Below, in pieces: positions 34,726 to 42,984 of a stretch of DNA of 64,000 nucleotides. The position numbers and the translations under genes were made by a program. The notes beneath the pieces are model-generated. The model made no database searches. It was not told where the DNA came from and was given only the letters and a program-made list of their open reading frames with translations. The stretch spans positions 124,001 through 188,000 of the forward strand of contig NZ_BJDI01000007.1 of the NCBI RefSeq assembly GCF_005405065.1. The letters run 5' to 3'. This DNA comes from Lactiplantibacillus nangangensis. GTDB lineage: Bacteria; Bacillota; Bacilli; Lactobacillales; Lactobacillaceae. The number at the start of each line of letters is the position of its first letter. Within the stretch, counting starts at the first letter, position 1.

Positions 34726-35970
34726 GTGTATTATCGTGGTGAAGTACTAGATTTTGTCAATATGTTACTCACAGATGCCACTGCGCCTTTAATGCGGTCG
34801 CGGCTAGTCTTTTCTAGTAAAATCGATGTTGAACACCTCAAAGCTGCCGTCCTGTCGACTGCGCAAATCGTCCCCGAGGTTTTTGCCCACTATCAGGCAG
34901 ATCACAATCGCTTTGAGGTCACCAACCAACAAGTTAATGATATCGTTATTGAAGCGCAAAGCCCGTACAGTCCCGAAAACTTTGATTTCAATTTCGAAAC
35001 CGGACCACAACTACGCTTATTTATCATTCATCATGATCAATACGATGTCCTGCAAGCCTTCATGAGTCACCTTTTGACCGATAGTGTCGGTTTCAAGGAA
35101 TACTTATACTTATTAGCACAAGCCTACAATCATGACGATCTCTCCGCGTTAACTAATGAGCGCCGCTTACGGCCAGTAATGACCCAATTACAGCGCCAAT
35201 TTCAGCGTCCTAATCGTCATCCTGAATTACCGTTAAACACCGTCAAGTTACCTCATTATCAAGGGATGAATTTACGACATGTTGGGCATATTATGCTCAC
35301 AAGCAAACAATTCATGCGAATTCGGCGCGTCGCTAAGTCTCAAGATGTTGGAATTAGTGAAGCTATCCTCGCCGCATATGCGAAAGCCTTGCAAGTTCTA
35401 ACGGGGCACACCACAATCACGCTGCCTTGTCCTATCAACTTTCGCCATTTTGCCGAGGATGAGCCCAATACGACTAGAATCGCCAACTTGACCGGCTTAG
35501 TTTATCTTAACGTCAAAGTTGATGTAGACGCACCATTCTCCGCGCTCGTCCAGCACGTGCATGATCTGCTGACGACTGAACGGACGCACGCCGCTTTCCT
35601 GTACCGGCTGACTAATCTGCAAAAGATGAATCACACAATGCCAGTCAGTCTGATGCGTAAGTTGACCAATCGTTGGCTCGCGCAACAACCCTTGACTTAC
35701 ACTAACTTTGGGGTTGTCGACCAGCAACGGTTGCAATTTCATGGCTTAACCGTGGTCAATTGTGTCTTTTCCGGCGCCTTTCGGACCACGCCCACCATGG
35801 AGATCGCAGCTAGTACCTTTGCCGGCACCTGCACACTGAGTTTTAATAGTATCGGTTCCGAACGGGATTACCAGCTTGGCATGAAGATTTTAGAAAATAT
35901 CCAAGCCCAACTCCTTGTTTGGTCACAATCAGCAGTTGTTAGTGAACCAATCAGTTCTGAAGAATCTTAA
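34726..35970 (+). CDS. Stand-alone condensation-domain / acyltransferase-like protein
   Basis: 414 residues from GTG 34726 (GGGGGT 7 bases upstream). The N-terminal half has the NRPS condensation / PapA-type acyltransferase fold with the catalytic motif in SHLLTDSVGF (HxxxDS in place of HHxxxDG). The C-terminal half has LPCPINFRHF and TYTNFGVVD, equivalent to the latch region. No NRPS, carrier protein or PKS gene is nearby, so it probably acts alone in acyl or ester transfer. The substrate is unknown. Confidence 0.82.
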   Translation: MYYRGEVLDFVNMLLTDATAPLMRSRLVFSSKIDVEHLKAAVLSTAQIVPEVFAHYQADHNRFEVTNQQVNDIVIEAQSPYSPENFDFNFETGPQLRLFIIHHDQYDVLQAFMSHLLTDSVGFKEYLYLLAQAYNHDDLSALTNERRLRPVMTQLQRQFQRPNRHPELPLNTVKLPHYQGMNLRHVGHIMLTSKQFMRIRRVAKSQDVGISEAILAAYAKALQVLTGHTTITLPCPINFRHFAEDEPNTTRIANLTGLVYLNVKVDVDAPFSALVQHVHDLLTTERTHAAFLYRLTNLQKMNHTMPVSLMRKLTNRWLAQQPLTYTNFGVVDQQRLQFHGLTVVNCVFSGAFRTTPTMEIAASTFAGTCTLSFNSIGSERDYQLGMKILENIQAQLLVWSQSAVVSEPISSEES

Positions 35971-35973
35971 TTG

Positions 35974-36006
35974 CCAGGCCTAAAAAAAGGGACTGGCTTT
36001 ATTTTT
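35974..36006 (+). terminator. Weak terminator after the condensation-domain gene
   Basis: GCCAG..CTAAAAAAAGG..CTGGC then TTTATTTTT. Confidence 0.55.
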
Positions 36007-36120
36007 GGCTTAAAGCGATTAACTTTATCAAAAATTTTTGTTAATAACGTTTCTAAATTGGAATCCCACCAATAAGTGTGGTTTAATAGGGGTGAATCTT
36101 AGCAAAGGAGGAACCGCGTC

Positions 36121-36603
36121 GTGGCAGAAGATATGTTAACGCAAGCCTTGCAACAATTAAAGGATCACAAAATTCGGGTAACCCCGCAGCGTCAGATTAT
36201 TCTGACTTACCTCGTTACTCACCATAACCATCCTTCAGTAGAAACTATTTATCAGGCACTAGAATCTCAACTGCCCAATTTAAGTTTGGCGACGGTTTAT
36301 AATACCTTAAAGCTATTCGTTGATTTGGGCATCGTGATTGAGTTACAAAACGGTGATGCTGGCACGCACTACGACTTCTTTGGTCGGCCCCACTATCACG
36401 TTGTCTGTGAAAACTGTGGTAAGATTACCGATGTTTTTGAACCAGATTTGAGTGGCATCGAAACGACCGCCGCCAGACTTTCTGGTTATTTAGTTACTGG
36501 TCACAATATGGAAGTTTATGGGCTCTGTCCTGAATGCCAAGCCAAACTAGGCGTTACGCATAAAACCGATTTACAACGTTTGAATTTAAGTCATGCTGAA
36601 TAA
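36121..36603 (+). CDS. perR: Peroxide-responsive Fur-family repressor PerR
   Basis: 160 residues from GTG 36121 with AAAGGAGG upstream. The winged HTH is RVTPQRQIILTYL...LATVYNTLKLF. The sensing segment DAGTHYDFFGRPHYHVVCENCGKI aligns with Bacillus PerR, with metal ligands in HYHV and the later Asp. CENC and CPEC form the structural zinc site. PerR represses peroxide-defence and iron genes until oxidised. A hairpin terminator follows (36606-36638). Confidence 0.9.
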   Translation: MAEDMLTQALQQLKDHKIRVTPQRQIILTYLVTHHNHPSVETIYQALESQLPNLSLATVYNTLKLFVDLGIVIELQNGDAGTHYDFFGRPHYHVVCENCGKITDVFEPDLSGIETTAARLSGYLVTGHNMEVYGLCPECQAKLGVTHKTDLQRLNLSHAE

Positions 36604-36605
36604 TA

Positions 36606-36638
36606 CAAAAAGTCGACCATCGCTGGCCGACTTTTTAT
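36606..36638. terminator. Terminator between perR and FMN reductase 2
   Basis: AAAGTCGACCATCGCTGGCCGACTTTTT, a hairpin serving converging genes. Confidence 0.8.
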
Positions 36639-37228
36639 TTTGGCTGATAAGGCTGTTGCTTACCGACCGTTGCATAGTGCACTAATTCATCAAAAGCAGC
36701 TTGTAACCGCGTCGCAAAATGATCACTATTTTGAACCGCTGGCAACAAATCACCTTGAGCAGTGAAGTTTTGATCAGCATCCCACAATAAGACCGGTGTT
36801 GGTAACACTAACATCTTCAACATTTGTAATATCCCAACCATCGAAGCCGCTGCTAGCATCCCACCATCACTATAATGCGAATAAGTCACGATTTGAACTG
36901 GTTTATGATCAACTTCTGGCCCAACAAAGTCCAAGGCATTCTTCAAACTACCGGGCATCGCATGGTCATATTCAGGACTCAAGATGAGATAACCGTCCTG
37001 TGCTTTCAAATCCGTCAACCAACGTTGTTCAACGGGGGTTAAGTTCTGAATCGTTGCTGATAACGGTGTCTCAGCGTGATCATAAAATGGTAACGGATAA
37101 TCCTTTAAGTCTATCCAAGTTAAATCAACTGAGGTTGCCGGTAACACCGTCTTCAAATACGCGAAAATCCGTGAGCCTAATGATGGCGTACGAGTCGTAC
37201 CTAGGATAATTCCAATCTTCACTGTCAT
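36635..37228 (-). CDS. NADPH-dependent FMN reductase 2
   Basis: 197 residues from ATG 37228 (GGAGG 10 bases upstream; the ATG five codons earlier overlaps that site). Flavodoxin fold with IILGTTRTPSLGSRIFAYL for FMN phosphate and LSPEYDHAMPGSLKNALDFVG. It is a distinct subgroup from the reductase at 33015. The start region is preceded by a strong dyad (37268-37308) that could be an operator, fitting redox-inducible expression next to perR. Confidence 0.92.
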   Translation of the reverse strand: MTVKIGIILGTTRTPSLGSRIFAYLKTVLPATSVDLTWIDLKDYPLPFYDHAETPLSATIQNLTPVEQRWLTDLKAQDGYLILSPEYDHAMPGSLKNALDFVGPEVDHKPVQIVTYSHYSDGGMLAAASMVGILQMLKMLVLPTPVLLWDADQNFTAQGDLLPAVQNSDHFATRLQAAFDELVHYATVGKQQPYQPK

Positions 37229-37267
37229 AAATGTAGCCTCCATTTCACCTTACTAGTTAATCATATC

Positions 37268-37308
37268 ACTTTTATATATCAAGTTTTAATCATTTTTTAT
37301 ATAAAAGT
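37268..37308. promoter_or_regulatory. Perfect 11-bp dyad upstream of FMN reductase 2
   Basis: ACTTTTATATA (37268-37278) and TATATAAAAGT (37298-37308) are exact inverted copies 19 bases apart, 40-80 bases before the reductase start. The arrangement looks like a regulator-binding pair, but the protein is unknown. Confidence 0.5.
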
Positions 37309-37315
37309 ACGCCAA

Positions 37316-37342
37316 AAAAAGCTGCCAGCAACTGGCAGCTCA
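37316..37342 (-). terminator. Terminator of the PLDc_N gene
   Basis: On the minus strand GAGCTGCCAGTTGCTGGCAGCTTTTTTT. Confidence 0.85.
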
Positions 37343-37357
37343 TTATTATTGAAAGAT

Positions 37358-37591
37358 TTAATCACGGGATTGCCCAAACATAAAGTAGAGCCATGGCCCA
37401 ATCGGTTGAACAAAGGCTAGCAATAACCAACCAATTTTATGTCCGCGCCGAAGCGACTTGGCACGGATAATATCTGTAATCGCAATACTGGATGCCACAA
37501 ATTCAAACGCTGCAAATGGTGCAATTTGTTGCCGAACCCGCCGCGATAATTTAGGCCGCCGTTCATGGTGCAAGTGACAATGTTTTAACAT
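37358..37591 (-). CDS. Small PLDc_N-domain membrane protein
   Basis: 77 residues. Two membrane helices (about 27-43 and 53-71) with the PLDc_N signature GWLLLAFVQPIGPWLYFMFGQ, which normally forms the N-terminus of cardiolipin synthases but here stands alone. A basic, His-rich start precedes it. Free-standing PLDc_N proteins are common in Firmicutes and of unknown function. Confidence 0.88.
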   Translation of the reverse strand: MLKHCHLHHERRPKLSRRVRQQIAPFAAFEFVASSIAITDIIRAKSLRRGHKIGWLLLAFVQPIGPWLYFMFGQSRD

Positions 37592-37655
37592 TTCAAAAGC
37601 CCCCTTCTTCGTTTGCCTTTATTATACGCGGCTAAAAATGTAAACGCTAACAGTA

Positions 37656-38501
37656 TTATAAATTTGCAGGTCGTTTCGTTAAAAATCGGGTTGCTGGAAT
37701 TTGTAAGCTATCGATGACCGTTGGTTGCTGTAATAATTGGCGCACGGTAATTCCGACCTGGCCGTGATCAACCGTAATAATTTGATAGCTACTACTTTCA
37801 CGAATTTCATGTAATTGTGGATCTGTACAATCAATATCAAATGACGCTGAACTTGCTACCACGTTTAGGATATTATCACCGTTTAAATAGCTGGCTGGAA
37901 AATGGACATGGCCAGAGAAGACCCCACCGACATTGTGTCCGCGTAAAACGGACAATAATTCGGGTGTGTTTTGTAAAATTGCGTAATGCATATTCTCCAT
38001 TGGAGCACCATCTAACGGATGGTGCAAGAATAGAAAGGCCCGTTTGGTTGGAGCTTGTCGTAAATGTTTGCCTAACCATTGGAGCTGTGCGGTTGGCAAC
38101 CACCCAGCTTCATAACCATCAATTTTAGAATCCAAAAAATAAAAATCGTTATTGCCGATTCGCATCCGATTCGCGTAATACGGCCCGGGATCAGCTGGCA
38201 GATAGCCTTCATAAAAAGCTGAACGCGTATCGTGGTTACCTAAGATAACACGCACATGACAATTAAACTCATCTTTCATCATGTGCACAACGCCATGTAG
38301 TCGTTGATAATCATCCGCAGCCCCGCTATGAATCAGATCACCGGTAAAGACGATTAAATCTGGTTGATATGGTAAAGACCGAATATCCTGAATGATGGCC
38401 GTCAATTTCATCCAGGGATCAATGTTTTGATGATGGGCAGGCAGTTGACCATGGGGCGTCAAATGCGTGTCCGAAATCTGAATTATATGCAACCGTTGCA
38501 T
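37656..38501 (-). CDS. Calcineurin-like metallophosphoesterase (CpdA-like)
   Basis: 281 residues. Five metallophosphoesterase motifs are in order: ISDTHLTPHG, FTGDLIHSG, VILGNHDTR, FLFLHHPLDG and GVFSGHVHFP. This is the class III cyclic nucleotide phosphodiesterase/CpdA group, with a dinuclear metal site. Lactobacilli lack classical cAMP signalling, so the physiological substrate may be another phosphodiester. ATG 38501 follows GAAGTGATAGG. Confidence 0.92.
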   Translation of the reverse strand: MQRLHIIQISDTHLTPHGQLPAHHQNIDPWMKLTAIIQDIRSLPYQPDLIVFTGDLIHSGAADDYQRLHGVVHMMKDEFNCHVRVILGNHDTRSAFYEGYLPADPGPYYANRMRIGNNDFYFLDSKIDGYEAGWLPTAQLQWLGKHLRQAPTKRAFLFLHHPLDGAPMENMHYAILQNTPELLSVLRGHNVGGVFSGHVHFPASYLNGDNILNVVASSASFDIDCTDPQLHEIRESSSYQIITVDHGQVGITVRQLLQQPTVIDSLQIPATRFLTKRPANL

Positions 38502-38672
38502 CCTATCACTTCTTTACACTAATATTCACCAAATGGTTAACCCTAGCATACTGATTGGACGTAAATTTTAGACAAGCTAATCTGTAAAATAAATGTAAAC
38601 ATTTAGTGTGTAGTGCTTTTTTGCTGAGTGAGCTATGATTAAGGTAATCGTTTAACAAGTGAGGGAATTATT

Positions 38673-39224
38673 TTGAAAAACATTTTAGCCGGGCCACAGC
38701 TTAACTTGGTCGTACCACAGCCTGAAGATTTTGATGAAATTAGTGAGTGGTATACCGAGGGCAGCTTCTTACGCAATTTAGATACCGCACCAGCACGCCC
38801 ACTTTCTGGCGAAGAATTGGAACAGACTTACCGCAATCTTGATCGTCAAACGGAGTTCTATTTCCACATTCGGACTCAGGCCGATGATCGATTAATTGGA
38901 TTCGTCACGCTCTACAATATTGAATGGACCAACCAAATCGCCCAACTAGCGATTGCCATTGGTGACCCTGCAGACCGCGGACACGGTTACGGGACTGAAG
39001 CTTTAAATTTGATGTTAAATTACGGTTTCAACGAACTGAACTTGTATAAAGTGTGTTTGGACGTCATCGCAACTAACCACGCCGCCATCTCAGTTTATCA
39101 AAATAGTGGCTTTGAATTCGAAGGGACGAACAAGCTTGCGGTCAAGCGTGACGGGGAACGTTACGACTTGTACAGCATGGGATTATTCGCTGAAGACTTC
39201 CAACCACGGATCAAATTAGTCTAA
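38673..39224 (+). CDS. GNAT acetyltransferase (RimJ/SpeG type)
   Basis: 183 residues from TTG 38673 with GTGAGGGA upstream. Acetyl-CoA motif DPADRGHGYGTEALNLML, followed by NLYKVCLDVIATNHAAISVYQNSGFEFEG, typical of the RimJ/RimL and spermidine acetyltransferase group. The acceptor is unknown. The first sRNA-like unit starts 140 bases after its stop. Confidence 0.9.
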   Translation: MKNILAGPQLNLVVPQPEDFDEISEWYTEGSFLRNLDTAPARPLSGEELEQTYRNLDRQTEFYFHIRTQADDRLIGFVTLYNIEWTNQIAQLAIAIGDPADRGHGYGTEALNLMLNYGFNELNLYKVCLDVIATNHAAISVYQNSGFEFEGTNKLAVKRDGERYDLYSMGLFAEDFQPRIKLV

Positions 39225-39364
39225 TCTCCCAGCGCAATTAGTTGCAGCCGGTAGCGTTTGCAATTATAATAGTCGCAGATTGATAGAAAGTGACTAACTG
39301 ACTATCGGTCATTAATATTCTTTAGTTTTTAGATTGTTATCGGCGTTGCTGCCATAATGCCGAT

Positions 39365-39482
39365 GAACGATCACTTTCATTCATAGACTCCCCCAAGTCT
39401 TATGAATGGGGTTCATCAAAGCCCCCACTTTGATGTTTCCTACTCCTTGACCACTGCATCCATGATGTGGTGGCTTTTTTTG
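39365..39482 (+). ncRNA. sRNA-like unit A (anti-SD hairpin family)
   Basis: Two consecutive hairpins expose C-rich loops: ATTCATAGACT-CCCCCA-AGTCTTATGAAT (39379-39407) and CATCAAAG-CCCCCA-CTTTGATG (39414-39435). The linker CCTACTCCTT follows, then an intrinsic terminator (ACCAC.GCATC/GATG.GTGG then seven T, to 39479). The C runs are complementary to Shine-Dalgarno sequences. No open frame with a ribosome site is present. The promoter is less clear than in units B-E (CATAAT at 39353-39358). Confidence 0.65.
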
Positions 39483-39483
39483 T

Positions 39484-39609
39484 GCAGAGTGTGAGGACAA
39501 CCGGGTTGAGTGTGAGCATTGCCTAGCCTAGGCAATTACTCGGTGCATTTCCGAGTTGTTGGCTAGGCGTAGCAAGCGGAACACTCAGGTTGGCCGAGCA
39601 CGTTTCGGC
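39484..39609 (+). repeat. 126-bp covarying structured element, tandem copy A1
   Basis: Begins GCAGAGTG two bases after the unit A terminator. Outer stem GGACAACC/GGTTGGCC, second stem GAGTGT/ACACTC, conserved GAGCATTGC/GCAAGCGGA, inner stem GCCTAG/CTAGGC and terminal CTCGG/CCGAG hairpin. It ends with the mini-hairpin CCGA.CACGTTTCGG. Confidence 0.85.
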
Positions 39610-39735
39610 AAGCCTGTGAGGCGTCACGGGTTGCTGGTGAGCATTATCGTGGGTAAACAATTACTCGGCGACCTTTCCGAGTGGTTGCTTACCCGGGATA
39701 AGCGGAGCCCGCAGTGACACCGAACACGTTTCGGC
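39610..39735 (+). repeat. 126-bp covarying structured element, tandem copy A2
   Basis: Exactly one period after A1. Outer stem GCGTCAC/GTGACAC, inner pairs TTATCG/GGATAA and GGGTAA/TTACCC, conserved AATTACTCGG/CCGAGTGGTT and AAGCGGAG, ending CGAACACGTTTCGGC. Confidence 0.85.
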
Positions 39736-39864
39736 AAGAGTGCGAGGCGTCACGGGTTGCTGGTAAGCATTATCGTGGGTAAGTAATTACTCGGCGACCT
39801 TTCCGAGTGGTTGCTTACCCGGGATAAGCGGAGCCCGCAGTGACACCGAACACGTTTCGGCTAT
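39736..39864 (+). repeat. 126-bp covarying structured element, tandem copy A3
   Basis: Almost identical to A2 (changes such as GGTAAAC to GGTAAGT and GGTGAGC to GGTAAGC). It begins AAGAGTGCGAGG and ends CGTTTCGGCTAT, the 3' boundary shared with other copies. Confidence 0.85.
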
Positions 39865-39941
39865 CAATACGATTAAATCCGACTGGTGCTCGATCTACCC
39901 TCAAGGTAAATCCAACACCACCCGGACCTAACAACTAGGAC

Positions 39942-40361
39942 TTAATCCTCTTCAATCTCAATACCATCACGTTGACGTCGCGTGAGAACCCATTCCTTAA
40001 TTTGAACAAGCACCCAGGCAATCCCAGCCGTGAAAAGCAATAACATCAACGTTGAGACTACGACGACTAAAATAATCTGGACGCCCTCTGCCTTTAATAC
40101 ATCCAACTTTGTGACCAACGCCACACCTGACGGAATAAAAATCAAACTAATAATCTGAACAAAGAAGTTGCTAACACCTTCCACCTGTTCCAGCTTCACA
40201 ATTTTCAATGTCAGTAAGAGATATAACAGAATCATCCCAATCAGCGCGGGCGGCATTGGAAAACCTGGCCAAATCTGATTAACCAATTCTGAAATCAAAC
40301 TACTGACAAGTAAAATCACACCATAGATCATAATTTGTTTAATAAATTTTGCTTTTTTCAT
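39942..40361 (-). CDS. lrgA: LrgA/CidA family holin-like protein
   Basis: 139 residues with four membrane helices and the LrgA motif PALIGMILLYLLLTLKIVK. LrgA/CidA proteins form oligomeric holin-like pores or modulate murein hydrolase export and cell lysis; some export metabolites. TAGGAGG precedes the ATG. It lies 10 bases after lrgB, forming an lrgB-lrgA operon in reversed order. Confidence 0.92.
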   Translation of the reverse strand: MKKAKFIKQIMIYGVILLVSSLISELVNQIWPGFPMPPALIGMILLYLLLTLKIVKLEQVEGVSNFFVQIISLIFIPSGVALVTKLDVLKAEGVQIILVVVVSTLMLLLFTAGIAWVLVQIKEWVLTRRQRDGIEIEED

Positions 40362-40370
40362 ATGCGCCTC

Positions 40371-41099
40371 CTAACCTAAACCAACTAAATGAGCGAAACT
40401 TGGAACCATGAAATTCACTAAGATTCCGGCAATCACAAACGCAATCGCGCCAGTGGCACCAGCAGCCTCACTGACTTCAATCGCCTTAGTAGCGCCAACG
40501 GCATTCCCGGCGATACCGAAACCTAACCCTGCGCCTAAAGGATTCTTGTGTAACTTGAACCAACGAATAAAATGATCGCCCAAGGCATAAATTAACACTG
40601 AATTTAAAATAACGGCAAAGGCGGCAATAGCTTGATCACCACCAACTGATTCTGCAACGGGCAACGCGATTGCCGTGGTAGCGGCTTGAACGAGCATCGC
40701 ACCGAGGGCGGCATCCGTTAAGCCCATCAATTGGGACACACCATAGATTCCGAATAGTGATAATAACAGGCCCAAAAATAGCGCTACTAAAATGACATCC
40801 CAATGTTTTTTGAAAATATCATTACGTTTGTATAATGGGACCGCAAAGGAAACGGTCGCGGGGGCCACGAACCAGAACAGCCAATCGCCGCCAATCTGGT
40901 ACGCTTCATAAACTTTGTGCAACGGTGCTTGCAGGGCCGACGCAATCAATACCAGCAAACCAATCCCGAGCAGCATTCCAAAAAATAATGGTTGGAATAA
41001 TACAAAACGATTCGTCTTATGATACAAATACTCGCCAATCCCATAAACTAGCACGGTTAGCCCGATACCAAAAAATGGATTATTGAGAAGATATGCCAA
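40371..41099 (-). CDS. lrgB: LrgB/CidB family membrane protein
   Basis: 242 residues from TTG 41099. About seven to eight membrane helices with the family motif GFGIAGNAVGATKAIEVSEAAGA near the C-terminus. It is the partner of LrgA. Staphylococcal LrgAB restrains autolysis, and the Bacillus homologues act in pyruvate transport, so either role is possible here. No LytSR-type regulator is adjacent. Confidence 0.92.
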   Translation of the reverse strand: MAYLLNNPFFGIGLTVLVYGIGEYLYHKTNRFVLFQPLFFGMLLGIGLLVLIASALQAPLHKVYEAYQIGGDWLFWFVAPATVSFAVPLYKRNDIFKKHWDVILVALFLGLLLSLFGIYGVSQLMGLTDAALGAMLVQAATTAIALPVAESVGGDQAIAAFAVILNSVLIYALGDHFIRWFKLHKNPLGAGLGFGIAGNAVGATKAIEVSEAAGATGAIAFVIAGILVNFMVPSFAHLVGLG

Positions 41100-41279
41100 A
41101 AAATTTCCTACTTTCTTTTGAGGGAAAAAGTGTCAAAAAAATAGCGCACCCATCCGGGTCTAGTCATCATTAAAATGGTGGTTAGGCTCAGAACAGTGCG
41201 CCAACACGGCTCTAAAAATATTATGTTTTAATTATAGCAAGCTAAAGGACAAAATGATAGTATTTTGTTCAATAAGTTT

Positions 41280-42119
41280 TCAATCCACGACATAAAGCAT
41301 CAAAGCGTACGCCCCAATTCCTGTATGCGTGGCAATAATAGGACTCGTTCGTTCGACGAGCAAATCCGTTTGGGGCGCGACTTTCATCATTAAGTCACGT
41401 GGCGCAGTTGCCACGTCATCATCACCGACATATGAGATACCAGCCGCTTCGACCCGAGTCACATCCGCCAAATCGTTTAAGATTTGAGTTTGGGCCTTGA
41501 TCAAGGCTTTTTTCCCGCGACCACGCGTATAAAGTTTCAACCTGCCATCAACCAATTCAAAGACAAACTTTAATTTGATCAAATTGGTCACCACGCCCGC
41601 AATTTTCGGGACACGGCCTCCTTTAACCAGGTTGTCGAGGGTATCGACAAACAAATAGACATGCGTTTGTTGCCGAATAACTTCAATTTTAGCCAAAATC
41701 GTAGCTAAATCAGCCCCAGCATGCGCCATCCGAGCAGCCGTCAGCACTTGAAACGACATGCCACGATCGGCCGACTTAGAATCAACAACTGTGACATCAC
41801 CGCTCGCCAGTTGAGCCGCTTGACGTGCGGCGTTGACAGTCCCACTCAGCGTTTCCGTAATATGTATCGACAAAACCTGACTTCCATCGGCCGTTAACTG
41901 ATCGTATAAAGTCACGAAAGACCCAATTGGCGGCTGACTCGTGGTTGGTAACAGCTCACTGTTCGCCATTTGACGATCAAAGTCCGCCCGTGACAGGGTG
42001 TTATCTGGAGTCAGTTCACCACCAAAGCCGACTAATAATGGCACGATTTGGATATCATATTGTTCAATTTCGTCAGCGGTCAGCTGAACCGAAGAATCTG
42101 TTACAATTTTGATGGTCAT
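41280..42119 (-). CDS. DegV family fatty-acid-binding protein
   Basis: 279 residues. The DegV signature starts at KIVTDSSVQL, with TTSQPPIGSF, HITETLSGTVNAARQAA and VDTLDNLVKGGRVP. DegV (FakB) proteins bind a fatty acid and present it to the FakA kinase for phosphorylation and phospholipid synthesis. The gene is single, with an AAGTGTGATTT region upstream. Unit B lies about 220 bases upstream in the divergent orientation. Confidence 0.93.
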   Translation of the reverse strand: MTIKIVTDSSVQLTADEIEQYDIQIVPLLVGFGGELTPDNTLSRADFDRQMANSELLPTTSQPPIGSFVTLYDQLTADGSQVLSIHITETLSGTVNAARQAAQLASGDVTVVDSKSADRGMSFQVLTAARMAHAGADLATILAKIEVIRQQTHVYLFVDTLDNLVKGGRVPKIAGVVTNLIKLKFVFELVDGRLKLYTRGRGKKALIKAQTQILNDLADVTRVEAAGISYVGDDDVATAPRDLMMKVAPQTDLLVERTSPIIATHTGIGAYALMLYVVD

Positions 42120-42309
42120 TTGAAATCACACTTTCAAGTTGTTTTGCCAGCAATTATAGCATGGCGATACTAGCAGTCCAGCTAGAAGCTTGATACAGCA
42201 ACGTTTAGGAGCTATCATAACAAATCACCTTATCAAAATCGGTTATAAACTTTGTAAAAAACCAACCAATCACGACTATTCTTCAAACCAAAATCACGGT
42301 TTTAGCCTG

Positions 42310-42346
42310 TTCACATCATATTTTCTTCACTAACCGCCGCTATACT
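42310..42346 (+). promoter_or_regulatory. Conserved promoter block of sRNA-like unit B
   Basis: ATCATATTTTCTTCA followed 11 bases later by TATACT (42341-42346). The same spacing and near-identical block occurs before unit C (GTCATACTTTCTTCA, TATACT 42734-42739) and unit D (GTCACATATTCTTCA, TATGAT 43758-43763). The TCA repeats are 11 bases apart. Confidence 0.6.
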
Positions 42347-42352
42347 ATGTTC

Positions 42353-42490
42353 ATAGTCAATTAAGGAATCCCCGTTCCCGAACGACTCCCAACTTAAAAT
42401 TCAATTACTCCCCCCTAAAGTAATGAATTCATGTGTGTAAAACTTAATTTCTTCCCTTTTTCCACCGTATTCCTTGATACGGTGGTTTTT
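42353..42490 (+). ncRNA. sRNA-like unit B
   Basis: The 5' part TCATAGTCAATTAAGGAATCC is nearly the same as in unit C. A hairpin AATTCAATTACT/AGTAATGAATT exposes CCCCCCTAA (loop around 42410-42415). The linker CTTCCCTTTTT and the terminator CCACCGTAT/ATACGGTGG-TTTTT (ends about 42490) follow. There is no credible coding frame. It is homologous to units A, C, D and E in stem, loop and terminator. Confidence 0.75.
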
Positions 42491-42494
42491 GATT

Positions 42495-42625
42495 GCAAGA
42501 GTGTTTGAAACTACGGGTTGCTGGTGAGCATTATCGTGGTTAACCAATTACTCGGCGATCTTCCGAGTAGTTGGCTAACCGGGATAAGCGGAGCCCGCAG
42601 TAGTTTCAAGCACGTTTCGACTATC
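42495..42625 (+). repeat. 126-bp covarying structured element, copy B
   Basis: Starts GCAAGAGTG 4 bases after the unit B terminator. Outer stem TTGAAACTAC/GTAGTTTCAA, different in sequence from the other copies but fully paired. GAGCATTAT/ATAAGCGGA, GGTTA/TAACC and ACTCGG/CCGAGT follow. It ends CGTTTCGACTAT. Confidence 0.85.
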
Positions 42626-42745
42626 TAGATAGAACCGCCACTTACCCAAGCCCACTGTTCCCGGCACTAAATTATTCAAGTCATCATCACAAATTTAGCT
42701 TTTGAGCGTCATACTTTCTTCAAAAATCCCCGTTATACTGTGTTC

Positions 42746-42888
42746 ATAGTCATTAAGGAACTTCCCATTCCACGGTGACAACTAACTTAATTCATTTACC
42801 ACTCCAAGTAATGAATCTAAAAACACAACCTAACTTAATTTACTTTTCCTTTTCGCCACCGTATTTTCCCCGATACGGTGGTTTTTAT
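42746..42888 (+). ncRNA. sRNA-like unit C
   Basis: Promoter TATACT at 42734-42739. The transcript would start GTCATTAAGGAACTTCCC. A hairpin ATTCATTTAC/GTAATGAAT has ACTCC (42801-42805) in the loop. The pyrimidine-rich linker CTTTTCCTTTTC and terminator CCACCGTAT/ATACGGTGG-TTTTT follow. It lies 95 bases before the YugP-type gene. It has no structured repeat behind it. Confidence 0.72.
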
Positions 42889-42984
42889 TGTACTAATTGA
42901 CTTGAATGCCAAGCTTATTTCGCAAACTGTCCTAACTCTGGTAAAATACCCCATAACAATTAAACTTTTAAGGAGTGTTCCTAT

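Noticed and set aside
39484-39864. Tandem 126-bp repeats considered as a CRISPR array
   Set aside because: The period has no unique spacers, the whole unit is repeated, and no cas genes are present.
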